64,000 nucleotides of DNA. Origin: Olleya sp. Hel_I_94 (lineage in GTDB: Bacteria > Bacteroidota > Bacteroidia > Flavobacteriales > Flavobacteriaceae). Made by a program: the position numbers and the translations under genes. The stretch lies in assembly GCF_007827365.1 (NCBI RefSeq), contig NZ_VISI01000002.1:1865001-1929000 (forward strand). Direction: 5' to 3'. The notes under the pieces were generated by a model. The model saw only the letters and a list, made by a program, of their open reading frames with translations. It had not been told where the DNA came from and did no database searches. Shown here in pieces: positions 1 to 7,394 of the stretch; the stretch's first letter is position 1; each line of letters opens with the position of its first letter.

Positions 1-1533
1 AGATTTTGCTGTATTATCAGCTCCTACGCTAGAGTAATTTAAAACATCTGTAATTAGTTGCTCCATTTTTTCTAGAGTAGATTCTATCAATGCAAAATTT
101 TGAAGACTTACATCGTCTAACTTTCCTTGATTGTCTTCTTTTAACCAACTAATTAGTGCGTCTATGCTTCGTAAAGGCGATTTTAAATCGTGTGAAACAA
201 TGTGTGCATATTCTTGCAACTCGTCATTACTTTTTTCTAATTTGGCTAAAAGTTTTTCTTTTTGAAGCTCTAAATTTTTAATTTCGGTGATGTCTAAATG
301 GATCCCAATTGACCCTACAATGTCACCTTCTATATTATAATTAGGTGCACCACTAATTAACCAATATCTTATTTCTCCAGCTTTATTTTTAACCTTAAGC
401 TCATAGGAATTAGACAATCCTTTTTGGCGCTTTTTATTTTGTTCTTTTATAATGTCAGAACCATCTTCAATTGGAAAAATTTGTGCTGCATTTTTTCCTT
501 TTAATTCCTTTTCTGTATAACCTGATAATTGCTCAAAACTTTGATTTACCATCAATATTTGGTCTTGATTATCAACCTCAATCAGACCTAAATTCATGTT
601 AGCAATTATGTTGTAATATTTTTGTTTTTGTGCTTCTAAACTTTTTCGGTAGGTACGATTTAAGGTCACATCTTTGAATGTCCACAAATACCCTTTGGAC
701 TTTTCGCCAATTATAATTGGTGTATAATTACGTTCTAAAATTTTACCATCAACCATTTCTAGTTCATCACCAAGTACCACTTGTTTAGCCTCATCAATTG
801 CTCTCATTCTTTTTAAAAACCCATCTGGATCTTTAAATAATATTTTATTTTGCTCTGAAGCTGCTTTACAATCTATACCTATTAAATCTTTGGGAGTTGT
901 ATTTATTCCGAAAAGCTCACAAAATTTATTATTAGTTAGTACTATGTTTCTGTTTTCATCTTCCAAAACAATACCACTATCCAAATTAACAACTAGCGAT
1001 GCTAATCTGTTTTCAGATTCTATTAATTTTTCTTCAGAAATTTTTTGATTGGTGATATCTCTAACAATACCTTGTGCAGCAACTGGCTTTTTATCTTTAT
1101 CAAAAATAATACTAGCATTAATGTGCACCCATTTTACCTCTTTAGATTTGGTGTATACTCTGGCTTCATAACCTTTAAAAAAACCCTTAGTGTATAACTC
1201 ATAAAAAGAAGTCATAGCGTATTGGTAGTCTGCCTTATATATAAGATTGGTAACATTTACTTTATCTCTAGAGACATCGTAACCAAATAATTTTGTTGCA
1301 GCTTCGTTAAATTTTATGACATCGCCTTGAAGATTCATTACGACATAGGCATCAGCTATATTCTCGAAAACGCCTTGTAGCTGTGACGATTTTTCGTCCA
1401 ATAACTGCTCTAACCTTTGAGATGTAAAGTAGAGTTCTCTTGATTTTTCTTCAAGAATTTTTTCAGCAGCTTTTCTTGCTGCCTTTTCTCTAGTTAAAGC
1501 ACGCTTTAATATTTCTGACTGATCTTGACTCAT
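1..1533 (-). CDS. Multi-PAS sensor histidine kinase (partial, cut by window edge)
   Basis: Translating the minus strand from the ATG at 1533 gives 511 open codons running off the left edge, so the ATPase domain is not visible. The start reads MSQDQSEILKRALTREK and leads into a charged coiled coil (about residues 10-50). Three PAS-like sensor modules follow (about 54-165, 170-290 and 300-420), then a dimerisation/phosphoacceptor segment with HDLKSPL, in which H448 is the likely phosphorylated histidine. There is no signal peptide or membrane segment, so it is probably a cytoplasmic kinase. The ATG overlaps the stop of the H-NOX gene by one base (TAATG), which implies translational coupling. 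It is probably controlled by the H-NOX protein and may phosphorylate the response regulator two genes upstream. Confidence 0.9.
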   Translation of the reverse strand, partial: MSQDQSEILKRALTREKAARKAAEKILEEKSRELYFTSQRLEQLLDEKSSQLQGVFENIADAYVVMNLQGDVIKFNEAATKLFGYDVSRDKVNVTNLIYKADYQYAMTSFYELYTKGFFKGYEARVYTKSKEVKWVHINASIIFDKDKKPVAAQGIVRDITNQKISEEKLIESENRLASLVVNLDSGIVLEDENRNIVLTNNKFCELFGINTTPKDLIGIDCKAASEQNKILFKDPDGFLKRMRAIDEAKQVVLGDELEMVDGKILERNYTPIIIGEKSKGYLWTFKDVTLNRTYRKSLEAQKQKYYNIIANMNLGLIEVDNQDQILMVNQSFEQLSGYTEKELKGKNAAQIFPIEDGSDIIKEQNKKRQKGLSNSYELKVKNKAGEIRYWLISGAPNYNIEGDIVGSIGIHLDITEIKNLELQKEKLLAKLEKSNDELQEYAHIVSHDLKSPLRSIDALISWLKEDNQGKLDDVSLQNFALIESTLEKMEQLITDVLNYSSVGADNTAKS

Positions 1534-2072
1534 TAATTTTTATTAATAACAAATCTAACTTCTGTACCGTCTTCTTTAATTTTTTGTAAATCTATAGTTG
1601 CTGTTGCATTAAAATGCGCGAATGTTTTATTCATTAACCCTAAACCAAAGTGATGCATTGCTCTGCTTGAAGTATATATCATTACTAAAGAGTTTTCAGT
1701 TTTTTCCACTACTTCAAACGTTGGTAATTCTGCGTCAGGATAAATTTTTCTAACTTCTACATGAATATGATTTTCAATAGATGAAATCATCTCGATTGGA
1801 TCTTTATAGGTTGCTAAAAGTCCTGGATAACTATTTTCTATTACACTAAAAAAGTGCTCTGCATAAACCAGTAATAAGTTATCTATTGAAATACCAGTAT
1901 TTTCGCTTAAATGCGTTAAAAGCTGAAGCATTTCTGAAAAACTATACGTCCCAACAGCTGTGTAAACTCCATCGGATTCTAGCGTAGAGCTGGTTATTAT
2001 ATTGTCAACCATTTCTAGACCAAACTTGTCTTCTACTAACTCTAAAAATTCTGTAAAAACTATACCCTTCAT
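1533..2072 (-). CDS. H-NOX (HNOB) haem-based nitric oxide sensor
   Basis: A stand-alone haem nitric oxide/oxygen binding domain of 179 residues, the usual family length, beginning MKGIVFTEFLE as typical H-NOX proteins do. The haem-contacting YxSxR motif is visible as Y133-T-S-S-R137. H104, in an H-x4-K context, aligns with the proximal haem ligand. The position matching the oxygen-stabilising tyrosine of Thermoanaerobacter H-NOX appears to be F142, which favours NO rather than O2 sensing; this is an inference from hand alignment. The protein is cytoplasmic and partner-dependent: in other bacteria ligand-bound H-NOX regulates a kinase or cyclase encoded next to it. It lies 3 bp after a response regulator and overlaps the kinase start by one base. 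Confidence 0.93.
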   Translation of the reverse strand: MKGIVFTEFLELVEDKFGLEMVDNIITSSTLESDGVYTAVGTYSFSEMLQLLTHLSENTGISIDNLLLVYAEHFFSVIENSYPGLLATYKDPIEMISSIENHIHVEVRKIYPDAELPTFEVVEKTENSLVMIYTSSRAMHHFGLGLMNKTFAHFNATATIDLQKIKEDGTEVRFVINKN

Positions 2073-2075
2073 TAC

Positions 2076-2489
2076 TTATACTACTATTAATTCATTTATA
2101 CTCCAATAGGCTAATAATCTTTCAATTTTGATTACGTAATCCTCATATTTTAAAGGCTTAATCACATATCCTGCTACACCAGTTTTATAACATTCTAACA
2201 AGTCTTTTTGGTTATTAGACGTTGTCAAAATTATTGTAGGAATATATTTTAAAACATCATCCTTCTTTAAAATTTTTAAAAACTCTATACCATTAATTTT
2301 AGGCATGTTTAAATCTAATAAAATTATGTCAGGTAAGTTGTCTTTTTTCTCTAATATTTGCAATGCAACTTCACCATTATTAGCTTCAATAATAGTATGG
2401 TCTAATTTTAGGGTAGAAATTGTTCTGTTCAATTTCATTATTTCAATCATGTCATCTTCAATTAGAAGAATTTTCAGTTTTTTAATCAT
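2076..2489 (-). CDS. Single-domain response regulator (CheY-like receiver)
   Basis: A 137-residue receiver domain with no output domain. The acidic pocket is E11-D12-D13, the phosphoacceptor is D59 in LLDLNMP, and T89/T90 and K111 are the conserved switch residues. The C-terminus ends shortly after the last receiver helix, so it probably works by protein contact or as a phosphorelay or sink. It is the gene immediately before the H-NOX gene with a 3-bp gap, so RR, H-NOX and kinase look like one transcript. The sequence resembles the stand-alone receivers often found beside hybrid or PAS kinases in Bacteroidota. Its target cannot be read from the window. Confidence 0.93.
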   Translation of the reverse strand: MIKKLKILLIEDDMIEIMKLNRTISTLKLDHTIIEANNGEVALQILEKKDNLPDIILLDLNMPKINGIEFLKILKKDDVLKYIPTIILTTSNNQKDLLECYKTGVAGYVIKPLKYEDYVIKIERLLAYWSINELIVV

Positions 2490-2508
2490 CTTGAGGGTAT
2501 TTGTATTA

Positions 2509-2606
2509 ATCCGTCGAAATTTACCCCTTAATCAAGGTTTAAAATTTATATTTCGGTTAGACTTTAATAACTGTCGACGGATAGCGTTTAAGTGTCGACG
2601 AATGGA
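2509..2606. repeat. Clustered GTCGA-core sites, including a 9-bp inverted repeat, upstream of the response regulator
   Basis: The 121-bp gap before the response regulator contains ATCCGTCGA at 2509-2517 and its exact reverse complement TCGACGGAT at 2574-2582. A third related site, GTGTCGACGAATGG, begins at 2593. A fourth relative, GTGTCGATAAATG, occurs at 2984-2996. In this AT-rich setting such GC-containing cores stand out. They could be regulator binding sites, a leader hairpin, or remains of a small mobile repeat; the sequence does not decide between these. Confidence 0.5.
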
Positions 2607-2610
2607 AAAT

Positions 2611-2919
2611 CTACTTTTGTTTTTTATAAAAACGAATAGATTGTATTGTATTTAGCTTAGCAGACTGCTTAATTATAGATAGCTCTTGAAGAAAACTAAG
2701 AGAATAACTATCTACGTCTTTATTATCTAGATGCATTTCAAAATTTGAAATAAATTCTAATTGCTTTAAATTTAAATACAAACTTTTACTATACTGGTTG
2801 TCATACATATTATCTAATGTATTGTCTTTAACATTAGTTATGACTTTTATTTTGGCTTTGAAAAAATTGAGAACACTCATACTGTGAGAATATATGTTTA
2901 ATGGTGTCAAAGGTAACAT
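2611..2919 (-). CDS. Small hypothetical protein upstream of the H-NOX operon
   Basis: An open frame of 102 codons; an internal start (MSVLNFFKAKIKV, about residue 14) is equally possible. I recognise no family. The product is lysine- and asparagine-rich, without signal peptide or membrane segment, and mostly predicted helical with a basic end (RFYKKQK). It lies on the same strand as the H-NOX operon, 121 bp ahead of the response regulator, and is bracketed by an imperfect 17-bp direct repeat (2588-2604 and 2980-2996). It could be a true small gene, cargo of an inserted segment, or a chance ORF in AT-rich DNA. Confidence 0.4.
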   Translation of the reverse strand: MLPLTPLNIYSHSMSVLNFFKAKIKVITNVKDNTLDNMYDNQYSKSLYLNLKQLEFISNFEMHLDNKDVDSYSLSFLQELSIIKQSAKLNTIQSIRFYKKQK

Positions 2920-2999
2920 GGTATATAGTGTTGAATTTTTTATTTCTTTAAAAGAGAATTATATATAGATAAGTTGCAGTTAAGTGTCGATAAATGTTT

Positions 3000-3365
3000 T
3001 TAAGACTCTAATTCTAACCGAATTTTTTTAGTCATTCCTTTGATTACCATATCATAGGAGTGGTCTATTAATTGCTTTATAAATTCTGGTTTTAAGTCGG
3101 CTTTATGGATGTAGACCGTATTCCAATGTTTTTTATTGGAGTGCCAACCAGGTACTATGCTTTCATGAGCTTCACGAAGGTTTATAGCATATTCTGGGTC
3201 GCACTTTAAGTTTATAGATGCTAGTCCACGCTCCCATTTTTCTAGTGGTACTAATGCAAACATTTTACCTAATACTTTAAACACTAAGGTACTTTCATCA
3301 AACGGAAAAGAATTGGTAACCTTAGGCTTACTTAAGCAATAGGTACGTAATTGCTCTATATCCAT
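3000..3365 (-). CDS. YjbR/MmcQ-family protein
   Basis: 121 residues, the normal length of the YjbR (MmcQ) family. Typical features are visible: the N-terminal MDIEQLRTYCLSKP helix, the segment FPFDESTLVFKVLGKMFAL, the LKCDPE strand, the PGWHSNKKHWNTV motif and a C-terminal helix with SYDMVIKGM. These proteins have a CyaY-like alpha/beta fold; DNA binding has been suggested, but the cellular role is unsettled. It is probably monocistronic or co-transcribed with the 45-codon gene just upstream. The GTCGATAAATG repeat sits immediately after its stop. Confidence 0.92.
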   Translation of the reverse strand: MDIEQLRTYCLSKPKVTNSFPFDESTLVFKVLGKMFALVPLEKWERGLASINLKCDPEYAINLREAHESIVPGWHSNKKHWNTVYIHKADLKPEFIKQLIDHSYDMVIKGMTKKIRLELES

Positions 3366-3382
3366 ATAAAGTCAAATTAATT

Positions 3383-3520
3383 TTATTTTTGATGTTTTGT
3401 ATTAGACTTGCTAGATTGCCTCCTTAATTTTTTTAAATAATGGGCTTCTTCCTTAGTTGCGATTGGCGGAATGTCTAGGCTTAATAAAGTATCATTAATG
3501 TATTGTAAAAATTTGTTCAT
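3383..3520 (-). CDS. 45-residue small hypothetical protein
   Basis: An intact minus-strand frame from an ATG at 3520 to TAA at 3383-3385, encoding 45 residues that begin MNKFLQYINDTLLSLDIPP and end in a basic tail rich in K, R, S and Q. The composition is gene-like, with an amphipathic N-terminal helix, a Pro-Pro turn, EEAHYLKKLRR and a charged tail, rather than typical shadow-frame sequence. It lies 17 bp upstream of the YjbR-like gene on the same strand. There is no signal peptide. I do not recognise a characterised family; a small regulatory or nucleic-acid-associated protein is only a guess. Confidence 0.55.
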   Translation of the reverse strand: MNKFLQYINDTLLSLDIPPIATKEEAHYLKKLRRQSSKSNTKHQK

Positions 3521-3636
3521 AACTAATAGCTTTGGTTCTATAAATCAAGGTATTAAAACATAAATAGGTTACCACAAATATACATCCTTAAAACATCAAA
3601 TCTGACTAAATACTGATTTAATCGACCAAATGCGCT

Positions 3637-4245
3637 TTATTTTAATAACTTATCTTGTTTAGCACTAATTTTTAAAGCAGAATAGTCCAAAGTCCAACCA
3701 ATAGTTTCTACAATATTTTCAACAAGAAGTAAAGATTCTAAAGCTTCTTTTTTAGCCACATTATACAATCCGCTTTCTGGAACTTTGTCTCTAATATGTT
3801 GCTTAGCTTCCTCGCTTAAATTGGTCAAATCTGTGGCTTCAAATCTATTAAAGTAGCCATCTTTTTTATCGTAATAATTAATATTAGTCTCGATAGACAA
3901 AATTTCTGGCTGCGGAAAATGACTAATAGTTACGGTCTTTTTTTTATGATTTGATGTTAATTCAATTTTATTAAAATCGTAGCCAACATAGGCTTTAGCA
4001 TTAATTACTACTAAGGCTTTTTTCTTGCTTGACACTAATTTTAAAAACCGTTCTTTAACGTCTTCATAGTGATAGATTTCGGCAAAGTCCCCTTCTACAG
4101 TTATAAATTTACAGACCTTTTTTATTTTATCCAATAGTATAACAGACTGTGCTGTTACCTTTTTTTTGTTTTGTAAATGATTATAAAGCGTGTAGACACC
4201 TAACCCTAGGATTCCTCCTATAATTAAAGTAAAAAATGTTTCCAT
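3637..4245 (-). CDS. DUF4230-type membrane-anchored protein
   Basis: 202 residues with one N-terminal membrane anchor (about 4-21, FFTLIIGGILGLGVYTLY), then a mostly beta domain typical of DUF4230 proteins. It includes the recognisable segments VEGDFAEIYHYED, KKKALVVINAKAYVGYDFNKI and IETNINYYDKKDGYFNRF, and ends with a helix and a GWTLDYS strand. The function of the family is unknown; the domain should face the periplasm or cytoplasm depending on anchor orientation. Its start codon abuts the stop of the cyclase gene (4245/4246), so the two are probably co-transcribed from the hemW side. Confidence 0.88.
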   Translation of the reverse strand: METFFTLIIGGILGLGVYTLYNHLQNKKKVTAQSVILLDKIKKVCKFITVEGDFAEIYHYEDVKERFLKLVSSKKKALVVINAKAYVGYDFNKIELTSNHKKKTVTISHFPQPEILSIETNINYYDKKDGYFNRFEATDLTNLSEEAKQHIRDKVPESGLYNVAKKEALESLLLVENIVETIGWTLDYSALKISAKQDKLLK

Positions 4246-4995
4246 TTAATTTTCGATTTTATATAATATAGGTTTACTTGGTGTTGCATCATTCTCGATT
4301 GGAGCGATTTGAAGATTTAAAATATACTTCCCTTCTTCAATTTTGTTTGACACGTATATAAACTCTGTAATTGTGGCATCTTTTCTAATCTTACCATTAA
4401 AATCCCAAAAAGCTTTATGTGCTAATAGTTTGCCATCATCCTTCTCTTTATCAATACTTGGTAAGTCAATCAATAAGTGTTTTACTCCTATTTTTTTTAT
4501 AAATAAAGCAGCCTCCTCTGTTAAATAAGGCCAGTTTGTATTGGAGTATTGTCTAGATTTTTTCTCTTTAGTATTAGGCATTGTCCTTATAACTAAAGCC
4601 TTAGGTTTACGCTGTTTTAATAAATATTGTAGTTGCGCTTTTGATATCACCTGATCCTCTCCTATTAACTCTGGTGCTACAGAAATAACTTCAGCTAAAT
4701 AAAAAAACTGTTTTAAGCATTTATTTACACTATAAAACTGCTCTGTAATATGACCAACACACTCAGTATGTGTACCATGTGCATGTGGATTAAATTGAAT
4801 GTTATTAAAATTTATCGATGCACCTTCTTTAACGCTTGCTGTCCAGTCGTTAACCACAACAGGTTCTATTTTAGGAGCATCAACATACCAAGCATTAGCA
4901 TTGGATATTGAAGCGCGAAGTGGCATAGATATGTCTAAAGGTTGCGCTAAGTTTACGGTATATTTTTTATTGTTTATGGTTATTGTAGAAATCAA
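4246..4995 (-). CDS. Cyclase-family (kynurenine formamidase-like) metal hydrolase
   Basis: 249 residues of the cyclase superfamily (DUF/PF04199 type). The N-terminal half carries the metal-site motif as H73-G-T-H76-x-E78-x3-H82, close to the family HxGTHxDxPxH but with Glu in place of the first Asp. AQPLDISMPL near residue 20 and a second catalytic-helix region around IKKIGVKHLLIDLPSID also fit. Members hydrolyse amide or ester bonds (for example N-formylkynurenine) or cyclise small metabolites; the substrate here cannot be assigned. It sits 2 bp after hemW and directly before the DUF4230 gene. Confidence 0.85.
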   Translation of the reverse strand: MISTITINNKKYTVNLAQPLDISMPLRASISNANAWYVDAPKIEPVVVNDWTASVKEGASINFNNIQFNPHAHGTHTECVGHITEQFYSVNKCLKQFFYLAEVISVAPELIGEDQVISKAQLQYLLKQRKPKALVIRTMPNTKEKKSRQYSNTNWPYLTEEAALFIKKIGVKHLLIDLPSIDKEKDDGKLLAHKAFWDFNGKIRKDATITEFIYVSNKIEEGKYILNLQIAPIENDATPSKPILYKIEN

Positions 4996-4997
4996 AA

Positions 4998-6125
4998 TTA
5001 GATAATTTTAAATAAGTCCGAAGCAATTCCGTCGCTTAGAAACTTACCGGTTTTTGTTGTTTTTAAGTTGTTATCCTCAATATACAACATTTGTTTGTTT
5101 ATATACTGATTAGCTTGTTGCAACAAGTATTCCAAAAAAGATTCTCCAAACTGTTTTTCAATTTTATCTAACGAAACTCCCCAAATAGTACGTAATCCAG
5201 TCATGACGTACTCATTATACTTATCATTTACAGTCAAAGTTTCTACCTCCAATGGTAATTGATTAAGATTAATTTTGGAGATATAAATCGCGTTGTTTTT
5301 TACATTCCAAGCACGCTGACCTCCATTAAAACTATGAGCAGAAGGTCCAATTCCCAAATATGGTTTACCTAACCAATAGGCACTATTGTTTTTACTATAA
5401 AAGCCTTTTTTTCCAAAATTGGATAACTCGTAATGATCAAAACCTGCTTGCTCTAATTGCTCTATTAAAATATGAAATTGCTCGTGTGCCAAATCGTCAT
5501 CCACATTATCTATAATCCCTTTTGCAATAAAACTAGCTAGTGCTGTTTTAGGCTCAACGGTTAAAGCATAACTAGAAATATGTGGTACACCAAAGCTTAA
5601 TGCAGTTTGTATATTATCCAACCATTCTACATTTGTACTATTTGGTATTCCATAAATTAAGTCTAAACTTATATTATCAAAATATTGGGTTGCTAATTGC
5701 AAACAGCGCTTAGCTTCTTGCGCATTGTGTGCACGATTCATTAGTTTTAAATCCTTTTCATAAAAAGATTGAATACCAATACTAAGTCTATTAATAGGAC
5801 TTTTAGAAAGTTTAATTATAACCTCTTCGTTTAAATCGTCAGGATTTGCCTCTAAGGTGATTTCTGGATTATCTGTGACTTTATAGTTTAAATAGACACT
5901 ATCTATCAAGTATTGCAATTCGTCTGCAGACAAAACACTTGGTGTACCTCCTCCAAAATAGATGGTTTCTACCGTTATATTTTTAAACTCGTCTTTACGT
6001 AATTCCATTTCTTTCGCTAAAGCGAAAATAAGCTGATCTTTCTTTTTCATGGACGTCGAAAAATGAAAGTCACAATAATGACAGGCTTGTTTGCAAAACG
6101 GTATGTGTATGTATATTCCTGACAT
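4998..6125 (-). CDS. hemW: Radical SAM haem chaperone HemW
   Basis: 375 residues, normal HemW length. It starts MSGIYIHIPFC and has the radical SAM 4Fe-4S triad C11-x3-C15-x2-C18 followed by DFHFS, the HemW variant of the motif. FGGGTPSVL (SAM binding) and the LTVEPKTAL and HYELSNFGKKG segments separate HemW-like proteins from coproporphyrinogen oxidase HemN. The family binds haem and delivers it to acceptor proteins; it is often mis-labelled as coproporphyrinogen III oxidase. It is cytoplasmic. It follows ruvC by 35 bp on the same strand and precedes the cyclase gene by 2 bp. Confidence 0.95.
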   Translation of the reverse strand: MSGIYIHIPFCKQACHYCDFHFSTSMKKKDQLIFALAKEMELRKDEFKNITVETIYFGGGTPSVLSADELQYLIDSVYLNYKVTDNPEITLEANPDDLNEEVIIKLSKSPINRLSIGIQSFYEKDLKLMNRAHNAQEAKRCLQLATQYFDNISLDLIYGIPNSTNVEWLDNIQTALSFGVPHISSYALTVEPKTALASFIAKGIIDNVDDDLAHEQFHILIEQLEQAGFDHYELSNFGKKGFYSKNNSAYWLGKPYLGIGPSAHSFNGGQRAWNVKNNAIYISKINLNQLPLEVETLTVNDKYNEYVMTGLRTIWGVSLDKIEKQFGESFLEYLLQQANQYINKQMLYIEDNNLKTTKTGKFLSDGIASDLFKII

Positions 6126-6160
6126 TTTATTAAGCTATTAGTTGTAAAATATAAGAGTTT

Positions 6161-6715
6161 CTATTTTTTAACGCGCTTTTCATTCTGCTTTACAAAACTT
6201 GCCCAACCTGTATAACTTTTACCAATCTCTACACGTCCTTGATTGTAAAAATGGCACACAGCTGCTCCAAGTCCATCCATCGAATCTAGATTTTTTGGTA
6301 AGGTTTTAATACCCAACATGCTTTGTAACATTTTAGCAACTTGCTCTTTACTAGCATTACCATTACCTGTAATTGCCATTTTAATTTTTTTTGGTGCATA
6401 CTCTGTTATTGGTACTTCGCGACTTAATCCTGCAGCCATAGCCACACCTTGTGCACGACCTAACTTAAGCATACTTTGTACGTTTTTACCAAAAAAAGGT
6501 GCTTCGATAGCAATCTCATCTGGATGATGAGTTTCAATTAGCTCTATGGTACGATCAAAAATTAATTTCAACTTTAAATAATGGTCATCGTATTTTTTAA
6601 GATCCAATTCATTTAATTGAATAAGACTCATTTTTTTGTTAACCACCTTTATTAAACCAAAACCCATAATGGTTGTTCCTGGATCAATACCTAGTATAAT
6701 TTGTTCTTTACTCAT
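6161..6715 (-). CDS. ruvC: Holliday junction endonuclease RuvC
   Basis: 184 residues. The four acidic catalytic residues of RuvC are in place: D11 in GIDPGT, E71 in IAIEAPF, and D144 and D147 in LDSMDGLGAAV, with family spacing. RuvC dimers cut Holliday junctions symmetrically together with RuvAB; ruvA and ruvB are not in this window. The C-terminal end is slightly extended and basic (FVKQNEKRVKK). The start abuts the stop of the upstream beta-barrel gene (6715/6716), and hemW follows. Confidence 0.97.
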   Translation of the reverse strand: MSKEQIILGIDPGTTIMGFGLIKVVNKKMSLIQLNELDLKKYDDHYLKLKLIFDRTIELIETHHPDEIAIEAPFFGKNVQSMLKLGRAQGVAMAAGLSREVPITEYAPKKIKMAITGNGNASKEQVAKMLQSMLGIKTLPKNLDSMDGLGAAVCHFYNQGRVEIGKSYTGWASFVKQNEKRVKK

Positions 6716-7345
6716 TTAGTTACATGTATAACAACCACTTAACGATACAGCCACACCAACAGTTACAGTCAACATATTGCCATTAAAAGATCCATAACCT
6801 TCTGTAATTGGGTCAAAATTGTCTGCAAAACCTAATATATAGGAGGCATCCACAAACGCTGAAACTGTTTGACTTATTCCGTAGTGAAACTCCATGCCAC
6901 CCATTGCATTTAAAAACGAGGTTTTATTATCACCATAATCTCCTAATGGTTTTATCATAGAGTAACCAGGACCAACATGAAATAACATTCCAGTTCCAAA
7001 CGGTAAAAAATTAAAATCGCGTGTAGCATCATACACAAACTGTAAATTTACACGTGTGTAGTTTGTTTTAAACTCTGGTGTATTATCTGCATGTGCAAAA
7101 CGGTTATAACCAAAGTCTAATTTTGCTCCTAATTGTGGCGTAAACATACGTTGAACACCTAAATTTATGGTTGGAAAATTAATACTATTAGCTTCAAAGG
7201 GAGTCACCAATCCGTCTTGTGATGGACTGTTAAAACCTACAGCAAATAAGGCTTTCCATTTACTAGTTTCTATTTGTGCGTCTGCTGTACTTAAAGTAAA
7301 AACAGCAATTAATAGTAAGCAATAGTGTTTAATAGTAGATAACAT
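6716..7345 (-). CDS. Outer-membrane beta-barrel protein
   Basis: 209 residues with a clear signal peptide (MLSTIKHYCLLLIAVFTLSTADA, cut near residue 23). Alternating amphipathic strands follow, rich in glycine and aromatic residues (FAVGFNSPS, GAKLDFGYNRFAH, VNLQFVYDATRDF, LTVTVGVAVSLSG), as in small OmpA/Opr-like eight-strand barrels. The tail ends SGCYTCN with two cysteines, which is unusual for a barrel and could form a disulphide. The stop codon is immediately before ruvC. The function is unknown; porin-like or structural roles are both possible. Confidence 0.8.
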   Translation of the reverse strand: MLSTIKHYCLLLIAVFTLSTADAQIETSKWKALFAVGFNSPSQDGLVTPFEANSINFPTINLGVQRMFTPQLGAKLDFGYNRFAHADNTPEFKTNYTRVNLQFVYDATRDFNFLPFGTGMLFHVGPGYSMIKPLGDYGDNKTSFLNAMGGMEFHYGISQTVSAFVDASYILGFADNFDPITEGYGSFNGNMLTVTVGVAVSLSGCYTCN

Positions 7346-7394
7346 TGTGTAATATTTAGTTTAATTTGCAAACGTCAACATTGGCGCAACTTTT

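Noticed and set aside
2305..2655. Plus-strand open frame of 116 codons
   Set aside because: It is antisense to the response regulator gene with shadow-like composition (F/L/I/R-rich) and extends into the GTCGA-repeat gap; no family resemblance.
4998..6125. Coproporphyrinogen III oxidase HemN
   Set aside because: Length and motifs match HemW, a haem chaperone; HemN proteins are longer and have a different N-terminus.
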